A stretch of 48,944 nucleotides of DNA from Peptococcaceae bacterium BRH_c23 (GCA_000961805.1 LADV01000011.1:1-48944), one strand, 5' to 3'; positions 35,134 to 43,370 are shown, counted from the first letter of the stretch. Program-made: numbers and translations. The notes: generated by a model from the sequence alone, not told the origin.

Positions 35134-35994
35134 GTGGGTAAGAAAACAATCAATGATTTCAACAACATGGTCGAAACGGAAGAAAAGATAGTCTATCTTA
35201 CGGCTTATGACTATTTGACAGCCAAAATGGAGGAAAAAGCCGGTGTCGACATGATCTTAGTTGGCGATTCCTTAGGCATGGTAAGCTTAGGCTATGATAC
35301 CACATTTCCGGTAACCATGGATGATATGATTCGCCATTGTTCGGCTGTTCGTCGTGGCGCCCCCAATACGTTCATTGTCGGTGACATGCCTTACATGTCT
35401 TACCAAGTATCGGATGAACTAGCCGTTGCCAACGCCGGGAGGTTTATTAAAGAGAGCCTTGTTGATGCCATAAAATTAGAAGGTGCCGGTCCGATGATTG
35501 CGAGCAGGATTAAGGCCATTAACGAGGCGGGTATTTTAGTGATGGGTCATATCGGTTTGACCCCACAGTTTATGGGTCAGATTGGAGGATATAAAGCTCA
35601 GGGCCGGAGTGCCGCGGCAGCTTTAAGTTTGGTTGAACAGGCCAAACGGGTCGAAGAGGCTGGAGCTTTCAGTATTTTAGTGGAAGGCGTACCGTCTGCA
35701 GTCGGTAAGGCCATCACTGAAAGAGCTGATTTCCCGGTGCTTGGTATTGGTGCTGGTCCATACACCCATGGGCAATTGCTTATTTATGCTGATATGGTGG
35801 GATTATACGATAATTTCACTCCGAAGTTCGTGAAGAAATATGCCAATGTAGGAGAAGTATTAGTTAGTGCTTTCACAGAATATGTTAGAGAAACTCGTGA
35901 GGGCGTTTTTCCGGTTGATGGGGAACATACCTATAAAATGAAGGACGAGGAAGCGGCTGAATTCTGGTCTTTACTGGAAAAAGAAGCGAAATAA
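35134..35994 (+). CDS. PanB-family ketopantoate hydroxymethyltransferase homologue 3
   Basis: About 286 residues; D45 (VGDSLGM), D84 (GDMPYMSY), K114/E116 (KLEGAG, where PanB has EGG) and E184 (ILVEGVPSAV) are kept. The late loop reads GIGAGPYTHGQLLIYADMVG, so GQ is present but HD has become AD. The GTG at 35134 follows AGAGGTG; a GTG at 35125 overlaps that site. It lies 25 bp after panB2, a clear tandem pair. The two may form a hetero-oligomer or act on successive or alternative oxo acids. Confidence 0.8.
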   Translation: MGKKTINDFNNMVETEEKIVYLTAYDYLTAKMEEKAGVDMILVGDSLGMVSLGYDTTFPVTMDDMIRHCSAVRRGAPNTFIVGDMPYMSYQVSDELAVANAGRFIKESLVDAIKLEGAGPMIASRIKAINEAGILVMGHIGLTPQFMGQIGGYKAQGRSAAAALSLVEQAKRVEEAGAFSILVEGVPSAVGKAITERADFPVLGIGAGPYTHGQLLIYADMVGLYDNFTPKFVKKYANVGEVLVSAFTEYVRETREGVFPVDGEHTYKMKDEEAAEFWSLLEKEAK

Positions 35995-36012
35995 TGAACT
36001 ATTAACGCATAG

Positions 36013-36294
36013 ATGAGTAGTTGGAGTAGTGGTAAACTTTACGACATCCGAGAGTACCCTTCTTTTTCTTTTAACAGTTGGTATATTCAAAATCTACGTA
36101 GCTTACAACTGATGGTCAAAAAAGATGGTAGGACTAATGAACCTGGTATCTTTAAAGCCAGTGGTCCTCCTATGAAGGTTGACCAAAGCGAACAGAAATT
36201 GACAATAATTATTTATCAAGATGAATACGGGAATCAATTTGAGATTCCCATTCAGGTTCCTGAATCTAATTTTGATGACTTATTTCGGAAGTGA
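36013..36294 (+). CDS. Hypothetical 93-residue protein
   Basis: A small soluble frame (SSWSSGKLYDIREYPSF ... LTIIIYQDEYGNQFEIPIQ ... FDDLFRK), rich in beta-type segments. No membrane segment, cysteine motif or known domain is visible. The ATG lacks a good ribosome site. A strong terminator follows 17 bp after the stop, in keeping with a real gene at the end of the panB unit. I do not recognise it. Confidence 0.5.
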   Translation: MSSWSSGKLYDIREYPSFSFNSWYIQNLRSLQLMVKKDGRTNEPGIFKASGPPMKVDQSEQKLTIIIYQDEYGNQFEIPIQVPESNFDDLFRK

Positions 36295-36310
36295 ATGATC
36301 TTAAGAAGCG

Positions 36311-36350
36311 GAAAAACCTCGAGTGTTGCATTAGGCAATTTCGAGGTTTT
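36311..36350 (+). terminator. Terminator of the ilvD2-panB2-panB3 unit
   Basis: AAAAACCTCGA and TTCGAGGTTTT pair around a loop of about 17 bases and run into TCTCTTAA. It follows the small hypothetical gene. Confidence 0.75.
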
Positions 36351-36479
36351 CTCTTAATGGAAGAAGCTTTAAAGGAAATTTGGAAGGAATTGTAGAATAG
36401 AATATAGTTATGCATGTATTACAATTAAGGTGGGTCGTGAGTAAAACCGTGCGAATACTTGCCTTGGCAAGCAATGATC

Positions 36480-36800
36480 CTAAAACACCATCACCTTTTT
36501 TACCCGATGCAACCTTAGTTTATATGAATGGTACAACCAAAAATTCAAAGGTGGATTTTGGATTAAGCCAGTGCATCGGCCAACTCCGGATATTTTGTCT
36601 AAAATGGTTTGAAGTTGAAACGCATGATCTGCTTCTGCTTGACTATAGGTCGGATTAGCATATAGTTCCGTCACCGCTTGTTCCAAGGGAGTCGCAGTTG
36701 GATTTTCGATGAAAATGTACCAATCAGAGGCAGTACTAAGGTCCAGTAGATGGCTTACCTCAGAAGATCGTGATGATAGTTGGAATCGTCTTTTAGAAAG
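36480..36800 (-). pseudogene. Fragment of an unrecognised protein
   Basis: On the minus strand an open frame reads ...VSHLLDLSTASDWYIFIENP, then TATPLEQAVTELYANPTYSQ and AEADHAFQLQTILDKISG. The amino-acid mix looks like genuine protein, yet the frame begins right after a stop codon, has no start with a ribosome site, and dwindles at its C-terminus. It is probably the leftover of a larger gene. The family is unknown to me. Confidence 0.4.
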
Positions 36801-36812
36801 GATGGTGGGTCA

Positions 36813-36980
36813 GTGGAAAAAACGTTGTTTGAATTGATTATTCTTACGTCTATTATCCATCTTGTCGATACCCTTGCATACTCTGTGAGGCTGAACTCTG
36901 TAAAGAGCGGGCAAGTTGCATTATCCTTTTCTCTATTTAATCTCATCGCACTTGTTGCGCGTACTGCAAGAAATCCCTGA
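36813..36980 (+). pseudogene. Amj-like (DUF2837) lipid II flippase, N-terminal fragment
   Basis: GTG start after AAGGATGGTGGG, then EKTLFELIILTSIIHLVDTL, AYSVRLNSVKSGQVALSFSL and FNLIALVARTARNP, then a stop. This resembles the first two membrane helices of Amj-family proteins, which are about 260 residues long; only 55 remain. The sequence after the stop does not resume the family. Recognition rests on the DTLAYSVRL and SLFN..LV.RTA tracts. Confidence 0.55.
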
Positions 36981-37034
36981 TCTTTGATTGGTAGAGGCAC
37001 GCAGTGAAGTATTGAATATTGTTTATCATTTACT

Positions 37035-37445
37035 TTATATACTTTGAATTAAATAAATTAGAAGGAAGATTCCGACTGCAAGGACTGATATGGTGAGTAG
37101 GATGTTAAGTATCGAAGCTGGTTGATAGGTATCCGCATATATTTGTCTCTCAACCTTCTTATACCTGATAAATGCCAGAACGCTCATTAAGGCACCGAGG
37201 CCCACAAGATAAATTCCAACGATGGACGTATATCCATGAGAGGGAGGTAATGCAAGTTCAATAGCTGATTTTCCCATAATGTAAGACATTTGTTTTATGA
37301 ATAACGTGAATCTCTCAACAACAAAACCGAATGCCATGATTCCAATGCTGGTTCTTATCCATGCAAGAAATGTCCTTTCATTGGCCATGTGAACACGGCG
37401 GTTACGAACTCTCAATAGTTTCTTGTCTCCAATTATTTCTGGCAT
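37035..37445 (-). CDS. DUF202 (YidH-type) small membrane protein
   Basis: About 136 residues with three membrane segments. The DUF202 signature ANERTFLAWIRTSIGIMAFGF is clear, with the later VGIYLVGLGALMSVLAFIRY and LTISVLAVGIFLLIYLI helices. ATG at 37445 is chosen because GGAGG lies 8 bases upstream, the longer ATG at 37460 includes that site. Function of the family is not settled. Monocistronic by appearance. Confidence 0.8.
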   Translation of the reverse strand: MPEIIGDKKLLRVRNRRVHMANERTFLAWIRTSIGIMAFGFVVERFTLFIKQMSYIMGKSAIELALPPSHGYTSIVGIYLVGLGALMSVLAFIRYKKVERQIYADTYQPASILNILLTISVLAVGIFLLIYLIQSI

Positions 37446-37460
37446 GCAGCTATCCTCCAT

Positions 37461-37804
37461 AATAAGTTTTTAACAATTTAAAGAATTTCAAATTCAGGCG
37501 TTCCCGCAGTGGAGTAATACATGGATATTCTACTACTTTTTTAAAGATTAGAAAAGGAGCGCAAGGTACTCCCAGATGAACCATCCATCGATCATGTTGC
37601 GGATGGTATTCTACAATTCATGAATGTAATAAAATTCTCAGTAGTAGAGATTCTAACGACCATCTTTCTTGATAGAATAGGCGTACTATGACACTATAAA
37701 ATAAAGACTAAGGCTGGAAGCATTAATCATTAATACGTCCAGCCTTGTTTCTGCGTAAATTGGGGTTATTTCGTGGGATGGGATGAGGTAGGTGATATTC
37801 ATTA
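37461..37804. other. Intergenic stretch with one terminator
   Basis: About 340 bp between the DUF202 gene and the end of the CODH operon, holding no coding frame that I can support. The only clear structure is AAGGCTGGA...TCCAGCCTT at 37711-37747, which is followed by GTTTCTG and could stop transcription in both directions. It resembles the terminator at 15687-15721. Confidence 0.6.
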
Positions 37805-39058
37805 TCAGTTCATCATTCCTACCGCCAGGGTCCCTCTTTTTCCCATAGTCAAATTCTTTTGGGCTTGGGTCAGGGGTCGACCTGTTTTAACCAAGGAGGT
37901 CAATACACCGCATTGAGACGTATCCCCAACAAGTACAAAGCCCTTTAGAATGTCCCCCTGCCAAAGTAGATTACGATAGATGGGCATATCTCCGACCATT
38001 TTTAGGCTTTTTTCCTGGTCCCAATCCCCTTGACCCTTTTTCTCTGGGAGTTTCGTGATTCCTGCAGACATGGCAGAGAGACCAAAAAAGTCCACAGAGT
38101 TTAAGCCAAGAGATCCCGGATAAATTTCTTGTCCACCGCACATATTTGCTCCAGCAATTCTGCCTTGGGCTGTAGCATTTGGCCAAGTGGCATTTACGGT
38201 GAACTTCTGGCGAACAAGGTCCCAGGTCTCAGCAATATCTCCTGCCGCGTAAATATTGGGAAGATTCGTTGCTAAAGAAGAATCTACCTGAAGACCCATT
38301 CCAATATTAAAGCCAATAGTTCTTAATTCCCCTAAATTTGGACGTACTCCTTTGCCCACGATGACTAAATCAGCGACGAGTTCTGTATGGGGCGCTATCA
38401 ACACACCCTGAAGCTGCTCTTCTCCTGTGATTGCCTCAGCCTCCGTCTGTAAAAGAAATCTCAGTCCATTAGCTGCTAAGTGCCCTTGAATTATGCTGGC
38501 TGCTTTTTCATCAAGCATTTGGGAGAGAATCTGACCTGAAGAGACCAAAACGGTAACCTGAAGCCCACGTTTTTTCAAGGCATAAGCGCTCTTCAGACTG
38601 ACCAAACCTCCTCCGATGACGACTGCCTTTTGTGCTCCTCGCTCCAAGACCTGATTAATGTCTAATGCATCCTTCATGGTGCGTAGAGTAAAAACCTCTG
38701 GAAGGTTTCCCCCCTTGATCAAGAGTTTATTAGCTGAAGCGCCCATCGCGAGTAAAAGCTTGCTGTACCCCCATTCCTGCCCATCGGTACTTCGAACAAG
38801 TCGGCGTACCGGATCGATCCAGTTAACCTCGACCCCATAAATTACCTTAAGTTTTAGTCGTTCTGCAAAACCTTCTTCACGTAAGTAAAGGCGGGAAGCC
38901 GGAATATCTCCTGCTAAGAAATAAGTGGTTAGACAACGAGAGTAACTCTGTTCTTGTTCTGCCGTGAGGACGATGATTTCTGACAGGGTGTCGTGCCTCC
39001 GGATTTCTTCAACCGCAAACAGCCCTGCAGCGCTATTGCCAATTACGATATAGCTCAT
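37805..39058 (-). CDS. FAD/NAD(P)-dependent oxidoreductase of the CODH operon (FNOR)
   Basis: A 417-residue two-dinucleotide-binding-domain flavoprotein. The FAD site is IVIGNSAAGLFAVEEIRR, the NAD site VVIGGGLVSLKSAYALKKRG, and the FAD-ribityl motif NIYAAGDIAET. It belongs to the rubredoxin/nitrite reductase-like group. The order cooF-cooS-FNOR is a known CODH context, in which electrons from CO pass by CooF to this flavoprotein for NAD(P) reduction. It starts 15 bp after the cooS stop. Confidence 0.85.
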   Translation of the reverse strand: MSYIVIGNSAAGLFAVEEIRRHDTLSEIIVLTAEQEQSYSRCLTTYFLAGDIPASRLYLREEGFAERLKLKVIYGVEVNWIDPVRRLVRSTDGQEWGYSKLLLAMGASANKLLIKGGNLPEVFTLRTMKDALDINQVLERGAQKAVVIGGGLVSLKSAYALKKRGLQVTVLVSSGQILSQMLDEKAASIIQGHLAANGLRFLLQTEAEAITGEEQLQGVLIAPHTELVADLVIVGKGVRPNLGELRTIGFNIGMGLQVDSSLATNLPNIYAAGDIAETWDLVRQKFTVNATWPNATAQGRIAGANMCGGQEIYPGSLGLNSVDFFGLSAMSAGITKLPEKKGQGDWDQEKSLKMVGDMPIYRNLLWQGDILKGFVLVGDTSQCGVLTSLVKTGRPLTQAQKNLTMGKRGTLAVGMMN

Positions 39059-39073
39059 AATTTCTTCCTTCCC

Positions 39074-40981
39074 TTAATTAGAAAGTCCGAGCTTTTTCCG
39101 TTTCGCTCGGATATCCTCAAGAAGTCCAAGAGCAGCTTGCTGGGGATCTGTTTCAACATAGAATTTCCCCCCGATCACATCACTCAGTCCAACTGTAAGC
39201 AATTCAGTCACCGCTTTACTCCCTAGCACGGGCGGAACAACGCCAAGGTGAGTGGTGAGCCCCATGGTCACTGCCCAAGTTCCGATACTCAAGGCTTTTT
39301 CATGCTGAAGTTCTGGAGCACTCGCCGCCACGGGCAATAATGCCGAATCCACATTCAAATAGCTTGAGATAGCTGTGACCAAATCACCAATCCTTGAATT
39401 ATCGACACAGCTGCCCATATGCAGGACTGGGGGAAGCGGGGCCGCAAGACCTGCAGCCTGACCAATCGCGGTCAAAACTGCTTTCAAACTTTCTCCGGCA
39501 TAAGTCTCGGTTCCTTCTGAATTCATCAGACCAGCCTTAGCTAACGCATGAGCGGAACATCCTGTCGCGACCACCAACACGTTATTTTTAAGGAGTTCTT
39601 TCACTAATTCCACATGAATGAGGTCTTGAGTCACTTTGACATTGTTGCAGCCCACGGTTGCCACTACCCCTAAGATATTACCATTGATAATATTATCAAT
39701 AAGAGGCTTCAGGGGTTGGACAGGGTCCACTGTTGAAAGTGCTCCGATGATGGCTTCCACACTAAACCCAGCCATTATCTTACGCTTATAATTGGGGATT
39801 TTGATCTTCTTGCTGTCTCTCCGCCCATAAGCGGCGATCGACTTTCGTACAATTTCCTGAGCCGCTTCATCCGCGTTTTCTAAGGTAAATGGCACGTGGA
39901 TTGCTCCTGGAATTTTGACGATCGGCATTGTCGTGATAATCTCCGTATGATAACAAGCAGCCACTTGAGCTAAGGAAGGCATAATACATTGTACGTCGAC
40001 GACCATAGCATCAACCGCTCCGGTGACAATGGCCAGTTCTTGAGCTAAGAAGTTAGTAACCAGCGGGATCCCTTTGCGCATTAAGACCTCATTACCTGTA
40101 CAACAGATTCCAGAGACTAAAATTCCCTTAGCTCCTGCTAGGCGTGCTTCAGCTTGGAGTTTGCCTGCCCAATAGACGATTTTTTCAGATAGTAAGGGAA
40201 CATGACCATGTACGATTAGATTAACAGAATCTTCCTGGAGAACCCCCAAATTAGCCTCCGTCACTACCGGGGTAGGTGTACCAAAAAGAATATCTTGCAT
40301 GTCCGTTGCCAGTTTTAGGCCGGAATAGCCATCAACCAGCCCTTGTTTAGCGGTCGATAAGATTAGATTCACTGGGTCAGCATCCATACCCATCGTGGTC
40401 TGATGCATTGCTTCGCGGATTTCTCGATCAGGATTTCGAGGAAGAATTCCAAGGCTCCCCCAAACCGCAATTCTCTCTTTAGGCGCGTTAGCCATCAACC
40501 ATTGTACCGGCTTCTTACTATGGTTAGCTAGATCGGCATAAGCAACTTCGACAACCTCGATGGCGAGCTCCGCTTTGCTTTTGCCGGAGATCTCCAAACC
40601 TAATCCCCTGGCTACCTGTTGCAATTTCTTTTCGTCTGCGATGTCATAATTAATTTCACCTTTAGCCGCCAACTCTAAAGCTTCAACAGCCTCGTAGGCA
40701 TGGTCTACATGGGCTGCTGCACCGGCAGCCACTTGCCTGAGTAAATTTCTAGTAACGATGACATCTGCACTTGCTCCACAAATCCCAGCTTTCGGCCCGT
40801 TGCCAAAGGGATCAATCCGACAGGGTCCCTGAATACAATGTCGGCAACAGATTCCCAAGCTGCCAAAACCACATTGAGGTTGTTGTGCTTCATAGCGATC
40901 CCAAACCGTTTCTACACCGTCTAAGGCCGCTTTAGGTAACAATTCTAACACGGCAGGATCAATTGATTTTTGAGATTTCAT
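39074..40981 (-). CDS. cooS: Anaerobic carbon monoxide dehydrogenase catalytic subunit
   Basis: A 635-residue Ni-Fe CODH. The B/D cluster cysteines are in CGFGSLGICCRHCIQGPCRI and KAGICGA near the N-terminus. The C-cluster ligands follow in order: His in VHGHVPLLSEK and cysteines in SGICCTGNEVL, DVQCIMPSL, TVGCNNVKV, ATGCSAHAL and MGSCVDNSRI. It oxidises CO to CO2 with ferredoxin-type CooF as acceptor, in a cytosolic homodimer. The next gene upstream is cooF (1-2 bp gap). No acetyl-CoA synthase gene adjoins it, so this copy is a stand-alone CODH. Confidence 0.95.
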   Translation of the reverse strand: MKSQKSIDPAVLELLPKAALDGVETVWDRYEAQQPQCGFGSLGICCRHCIQGPCRIDPFGNGPKAGICGASADVIVTRNLLRQVAAGAAAHVDHAYEAVEALELAAKGEINYDIADEKKLQQVARGLGLEISGKSKAELAIEVVEVAYADLANHSKKPVQWLMANAPKERIAVWGSLGILPRNPDREIREAMHQTTMGMDADPVNLILSTAKQGLVDGYSGLKLATDMQDILFGTPTPVVTEANLGVLQEDSVNLIVHGHVPLLSEKIVYWAGKLQAEARLAGAKGILVSGICCTGNEVLMRKGIPLVTNFLAQELAIVTGAVDAMVVDVQCIMPSLAQVAACYHTEIITTMPIVKIPGAIHVPFTLENADEAAQEIVRKSIAAYGRRDSKKIKIPNYKRKIMAGFSVEAIIGALSTVDPVQPLKPLIDNIINGNILGVVATVGCNNVKVTQDLIHVELVKELLKNNVLVVATGCSAHALAKAGLMNSEGTETYAGESLKAVLTAIGQAAGLAAPLPPVLHMGSCVDNSRIGDLVTAISSYLNVDSALLPVAASAPELQHEKALSIGTWAVTMGLTTHLGVVPPVLGSKAVTELLTVGLSDVIGGKFYVETDPQQAALGLLEDIRAKRKKLGLSN

Positions 40982-40982
40982 T

Positions 40983-41477
40983 TTAGTTGACTCCCTTCAT
41001 TTGGTCTAAGAAAGTTTGCCGTCCACTGCGGGCAAACTCTTGAACCTCAACAAATTCCAAAGCCTTTGTCGGACAGGCTGCCACACAGGCCGGATCATAA
41101 TCTAAGTCCTGGCAACGGTCACACTTGGTGACTCTATGGGTCGCAGAAATTTCAGCAATAACCCCAAACGGGCAGACCATAACGCACATCATGCACCCGA
41201 CGCATTTTTGTTCATCGACTTGAATCAATCCGGTCTTCAAATCAAACTGCATAGCCCCACTCATACAGGCATGAACACAAGGAGCGTCTAAACATTGCCG
41301 ACATTGTAATGGGAAATTGAGCTTCCCGTTGGACTCAACAAAGATTCGTTTCTGTGGCGGCTTGAGTTCTTCGATTGCCTCGAACAAGCTCTTACTGGTC
41401 GAGTGGGCAACTGCACAAGCCAGTTCACAGCTCTTACAGCCTAGGCAATGTTCGCTTCTGGCAAGAATCTGTCTCAA
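40983..41477 (-). CDS. cooF: CooF-like polyferredoxin, CODH electron acceptor
   Basis: A 164-residue protein with four [4Fe-4S] motifs: CLGCKSCELACAVAH, CRQCLDAPCVHAC, CVGCMMCVMVCPFG and CDRCQDLDYDPACVAACP. The pattern fits the CooF/HycB family. It accepts electrons from CooS and passes them to the flavoprotein at the end of the operon. ATG follows GGAGGG. First gene of the CODH operon. Confidence 0.93.
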   Translation of the reverse strand: MRQILARSEHCLGCKSCELACAVAHSTSKSLFEAIEELKPPQKRIFVESNGKLNFPLQCRQCLDAPCVHACMSGAMQFDLKTGLIQVDEQKCVGCMMCVMVCPFGVIAEISATHRVTKCDRCQDLDYDPACVAACPTKALEFVEVQEFARSGRQTFLDQMKGVN

Positions 41478-41539
41478 CTTTATCCCTCCTTAAACTTCTG
41501 GACTTTACTTATCCATAACTTATCGGAATATTCTCTTTT

Positions 41540-41559
41540 CTTCAATCGGCTTGCCGACA
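41540..41559 (-). promoter_or_regulatory. CooA/CRP-like operator at the cooF promoter
   Basis: On the minus strand TGTCG-GCAAGC-CGATT: the left half and 6-base spacing equal the CooA consensus TGTCR-N6-YGACA, the right half keeps CGA. It overlaps TTGAAG, a possible -35, like a class II activator site. No convincing -10 was found. Confidence 0.45.
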
Positions 41560-41594
41560 TTGCATAAGAAATATTAAAATTTATGGTAGAATTT

Positions 41595-41722
41595 CGCCGT
41601 AGCCGCTGATCGCGCAAGGAAGACTTTGCGGCGATGGATGACTAATGCCGAAGCGCTAACCCCAAAGAACATTGTAGCCCGTAGGATATCTACCCACTTA
41701 TAAGTGGGATTCTTGAAAAATG
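41595..41722 (+). ncRNA. Structured segment resembling an IS200/IS605 right end / omegaRNA relic
   Basis: Between cooF and the Crp-type regulator. It shows nested dyads: CGCCG..CGGCG enclosing CGCAA..TTGCG, then GTAGGATATCTAC, then CCCACTTATAAGTGGG, ending GATTCTTGAAAAATGG. This string of stems resembles the right end and guide-RNA region of TnpB-bearing IS605-type elements as I remember them. No tnpB or tnpA frame is present, so this would be an orphan end. Recognition is from memory only. Confidence 0.4.
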
Positions 41723-41729
41723 GATAAAA

Positions 41730-41756
41730 AAGCGCGGTGTTATACCGCGCAAAAAA
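41730..41756. terminator. Terminator of the Crp/Fnr regulator gene
   Basis: GCGCGGT-GTT-ATACCGCGC with A-run on one side and T-run on the other for the minus strand. It lies 20 bp after the regulator stop. Confidence 0.8.
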
Positions 41757-41776
41757 GATTATATAGTTTTCTCAAA

Positions 41777-42430
41777 TCATAGTTTGTCGATAAGCATCTC
41801 CCAATTTAACACAGAAAGCTTACCCCGTTTCACGACCACAATTCCTTGTCGTTCCCAGCGTTTAAGAATCTCATTGACTGTTTGACGAGTTGTCCCGCTT
41901 AAAGCAGCAAATTGTTCGTGGGTAAAGTCCAGAAAATATGGTAAATCGGATCCTTGGTTGGCTTTAGGTCGTCCTTCACGCAGGATAACATGAGCTAAGC
42001 GCACAGAGACTTCCCGAAAAGCCAAGTCAAGGATGACATCATTGGTCTCTTTTAAGATGTTTCCCAACAAACGGATTAAGCGTAAACTGAGTTCTGGACA
42101 TTCCCCGAGCATCGGTCGAAAATTGTCCATCCCAAGATAATAAACGACTGAATTTTCTAGCGCTGTGGCAAAGGCTAAAGAGTGAACACTATAGACTTCT
42201 CCAGGGGATAGGCAGGCGACCGTAAATTCCTTACCATCTTCTGACAAGTACGAAATTTTAACCCGGCCCGTCCGGATAAAGTAGATTGGTTCCGAGCAGT
42301 CAGATGGAAACTCAAGGATTTGACGCTTAGTAAAGCTTCGCTCTCTAAAGTACCTCTCCCACTGAGTTAGAAGATCCGGTGAAAGACCATGAAACAACGG
42401 AAATTGTTCCAGCGTAGATGACATCAACAT
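41777..42430 (-). CDS. Crp/Fnr-family regulator, CooA-like
   Basis: About 217 residues: cyclic-nucleotide-binding-type sensor domain (LSPGEVYSVHSLAFATALEN), dimerisation helix, and C-terminal HTH with FTHEQFAALSGTTRQTVNEILKRW. H83 of YSVHS aligns with His77 of CooA, the heme ligand displaced by CO signalling; the proximal CooA Cys75 is a Ser here. There is no Fnr-type N-terminal cysteine cluster. It lies next to and in line with the CODH operon, so a CO- or redox-responsive activator of cooF-cooS is plausible. ATG at 42430 has AAAAGGA five bases upstream. Confidence 0.8.
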   Translation of the reverse strand: MLMSSTLEQFPLFHGLSPDLLTQWERYFRERSFTKRQILEFPSDCSEPIYFIRTGRVKISYLSEDGKEFTVACLSPGEVYSVHSLAFATALENSVVYYLGMDNFRPMLGECPELSLRLIRLLGNILKETNDVILDLAFREVSVRLAHVILREGRPKANQGSDLPYFLDFTHEQFAALSGTTRQTVNEILKRWERQGIVVVKRGKLSVLNWEMLIDKL

Positions 42431-42628
42431 CACATTCCTTTTGAGTTTTGGTGGTCAGCACAAGTGGTCTCCGTTCTTATGTTAAGGATACTATAATTAA
42501 GGGGACACGTCACTTTCAATTTGTATTATAAAATTGTTATTCTTTCGACTGTATCCACATGGCATTAAACGGTGTAAAATTTATTTAAGAAAAGATACAT
42601 ACAAATATGATTAAAGTTGGGGAATCAA

Positions 42629-43228
42629 ATGATAAATATTGTTAGTAGCGAAGAATCTGTAATAATCGTTTTACACGAGATTTATGGGATTAACCCACAT
42701 GTCAAATTGATTTGCGAACAATATTCAGCGGCTGGATACAATGTTTTATGTCCAAATTTTGTGAAGTCGGGCGATTATTTCGATTATAGTAGAGAAGGAG
42801 AAGCTTATCAGTACTTCATTGAACATATTGGTTTTTATTCAATAGTGGATGAAGTTAAAACAATACTGTTGAAAGCTAGATTAGACTATAAATATGTATT
42901 TCTACTAGGGTTTAGCGTAGGAGCAACCTCAGCATGGATTTGTAGTGACCTTGAAAATTCGATTGATGGAGTAATTTGCTACTATGGTTCTAGGATAAGG
43001 GATTATAAGAACATAACTCCCAATTGCCCGGTATTATTAATCTTCGCTAAAGAAGAAAAATCATTTAATGTTTCGGAATTGACAAGTGCCCTTGGACAAA
43101 AGAAGTTTGTTGATGTACACGTGTTAAATGGAAAACACGGATTTAGTGATCCGTTTTCGAATCACTACAACGAGCAATCGCAACAAATCGCTCAGGATCT
43201 AGTTGATAGGTTCTTAATAAGGTTATAA
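42629..43228 (+). CDS. Dienelactone hydrolase-like alpha/beta hydrolase
   Basis: About 199 residues. The DLH-type start IIVLHEIYGINPHVKLI, nucleophile elbow GFSVGATSAW and late His in NGKHGFSDP are visible. The nucleophile is Ser, not the Cys of true dienelactone hydrolase. The central DGVICYYGSRI tract is typical of the fold. ATG after TTGGGGA. Substrate unknown; monocistronic, with a terminator about 100 bp downstream. Confidence 0.75.
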   Translation: MINIVSSEESVIIVLHEIYGINPHVKLICEQYSAAGYNVLCPNFVKSGDYFDYSREGEAYQYFIEHIGFYSIVDEVKTILLKARLDYKYVFLLGFSVGATSAWICSDLENSIDGVICYYGSRIRDYKNITPNCPVLLIFAKEEKSFNVSELTSALGQKKFVDVHVLNGKHGFSDPFSNHYNEQSQQIAQDLVDRFLIRL

Positions 43229-43323
43229 AGAAGGACCAGAATTATTAAGGGATACAAGAAAGGCTATTGCAATCATCAGCTTAGGTTGTTTTAGTCCGAA
43301 ATGGTCATCGGAAGAAATACACA

Positions 43324-43370
43324 AAATAACCCGTAGATTGATCACGCAAATCAATCTATCGGGTTATTTT
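43324..43370 (+). terminator. Terminator after the DLH-like gene
   Basis: AATAACCCGTAGATTGAT and ATCAATCTATCGGGTTATT make an almost perfect 18-bp stem, followed by a T-run. Confidence 0.85.
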
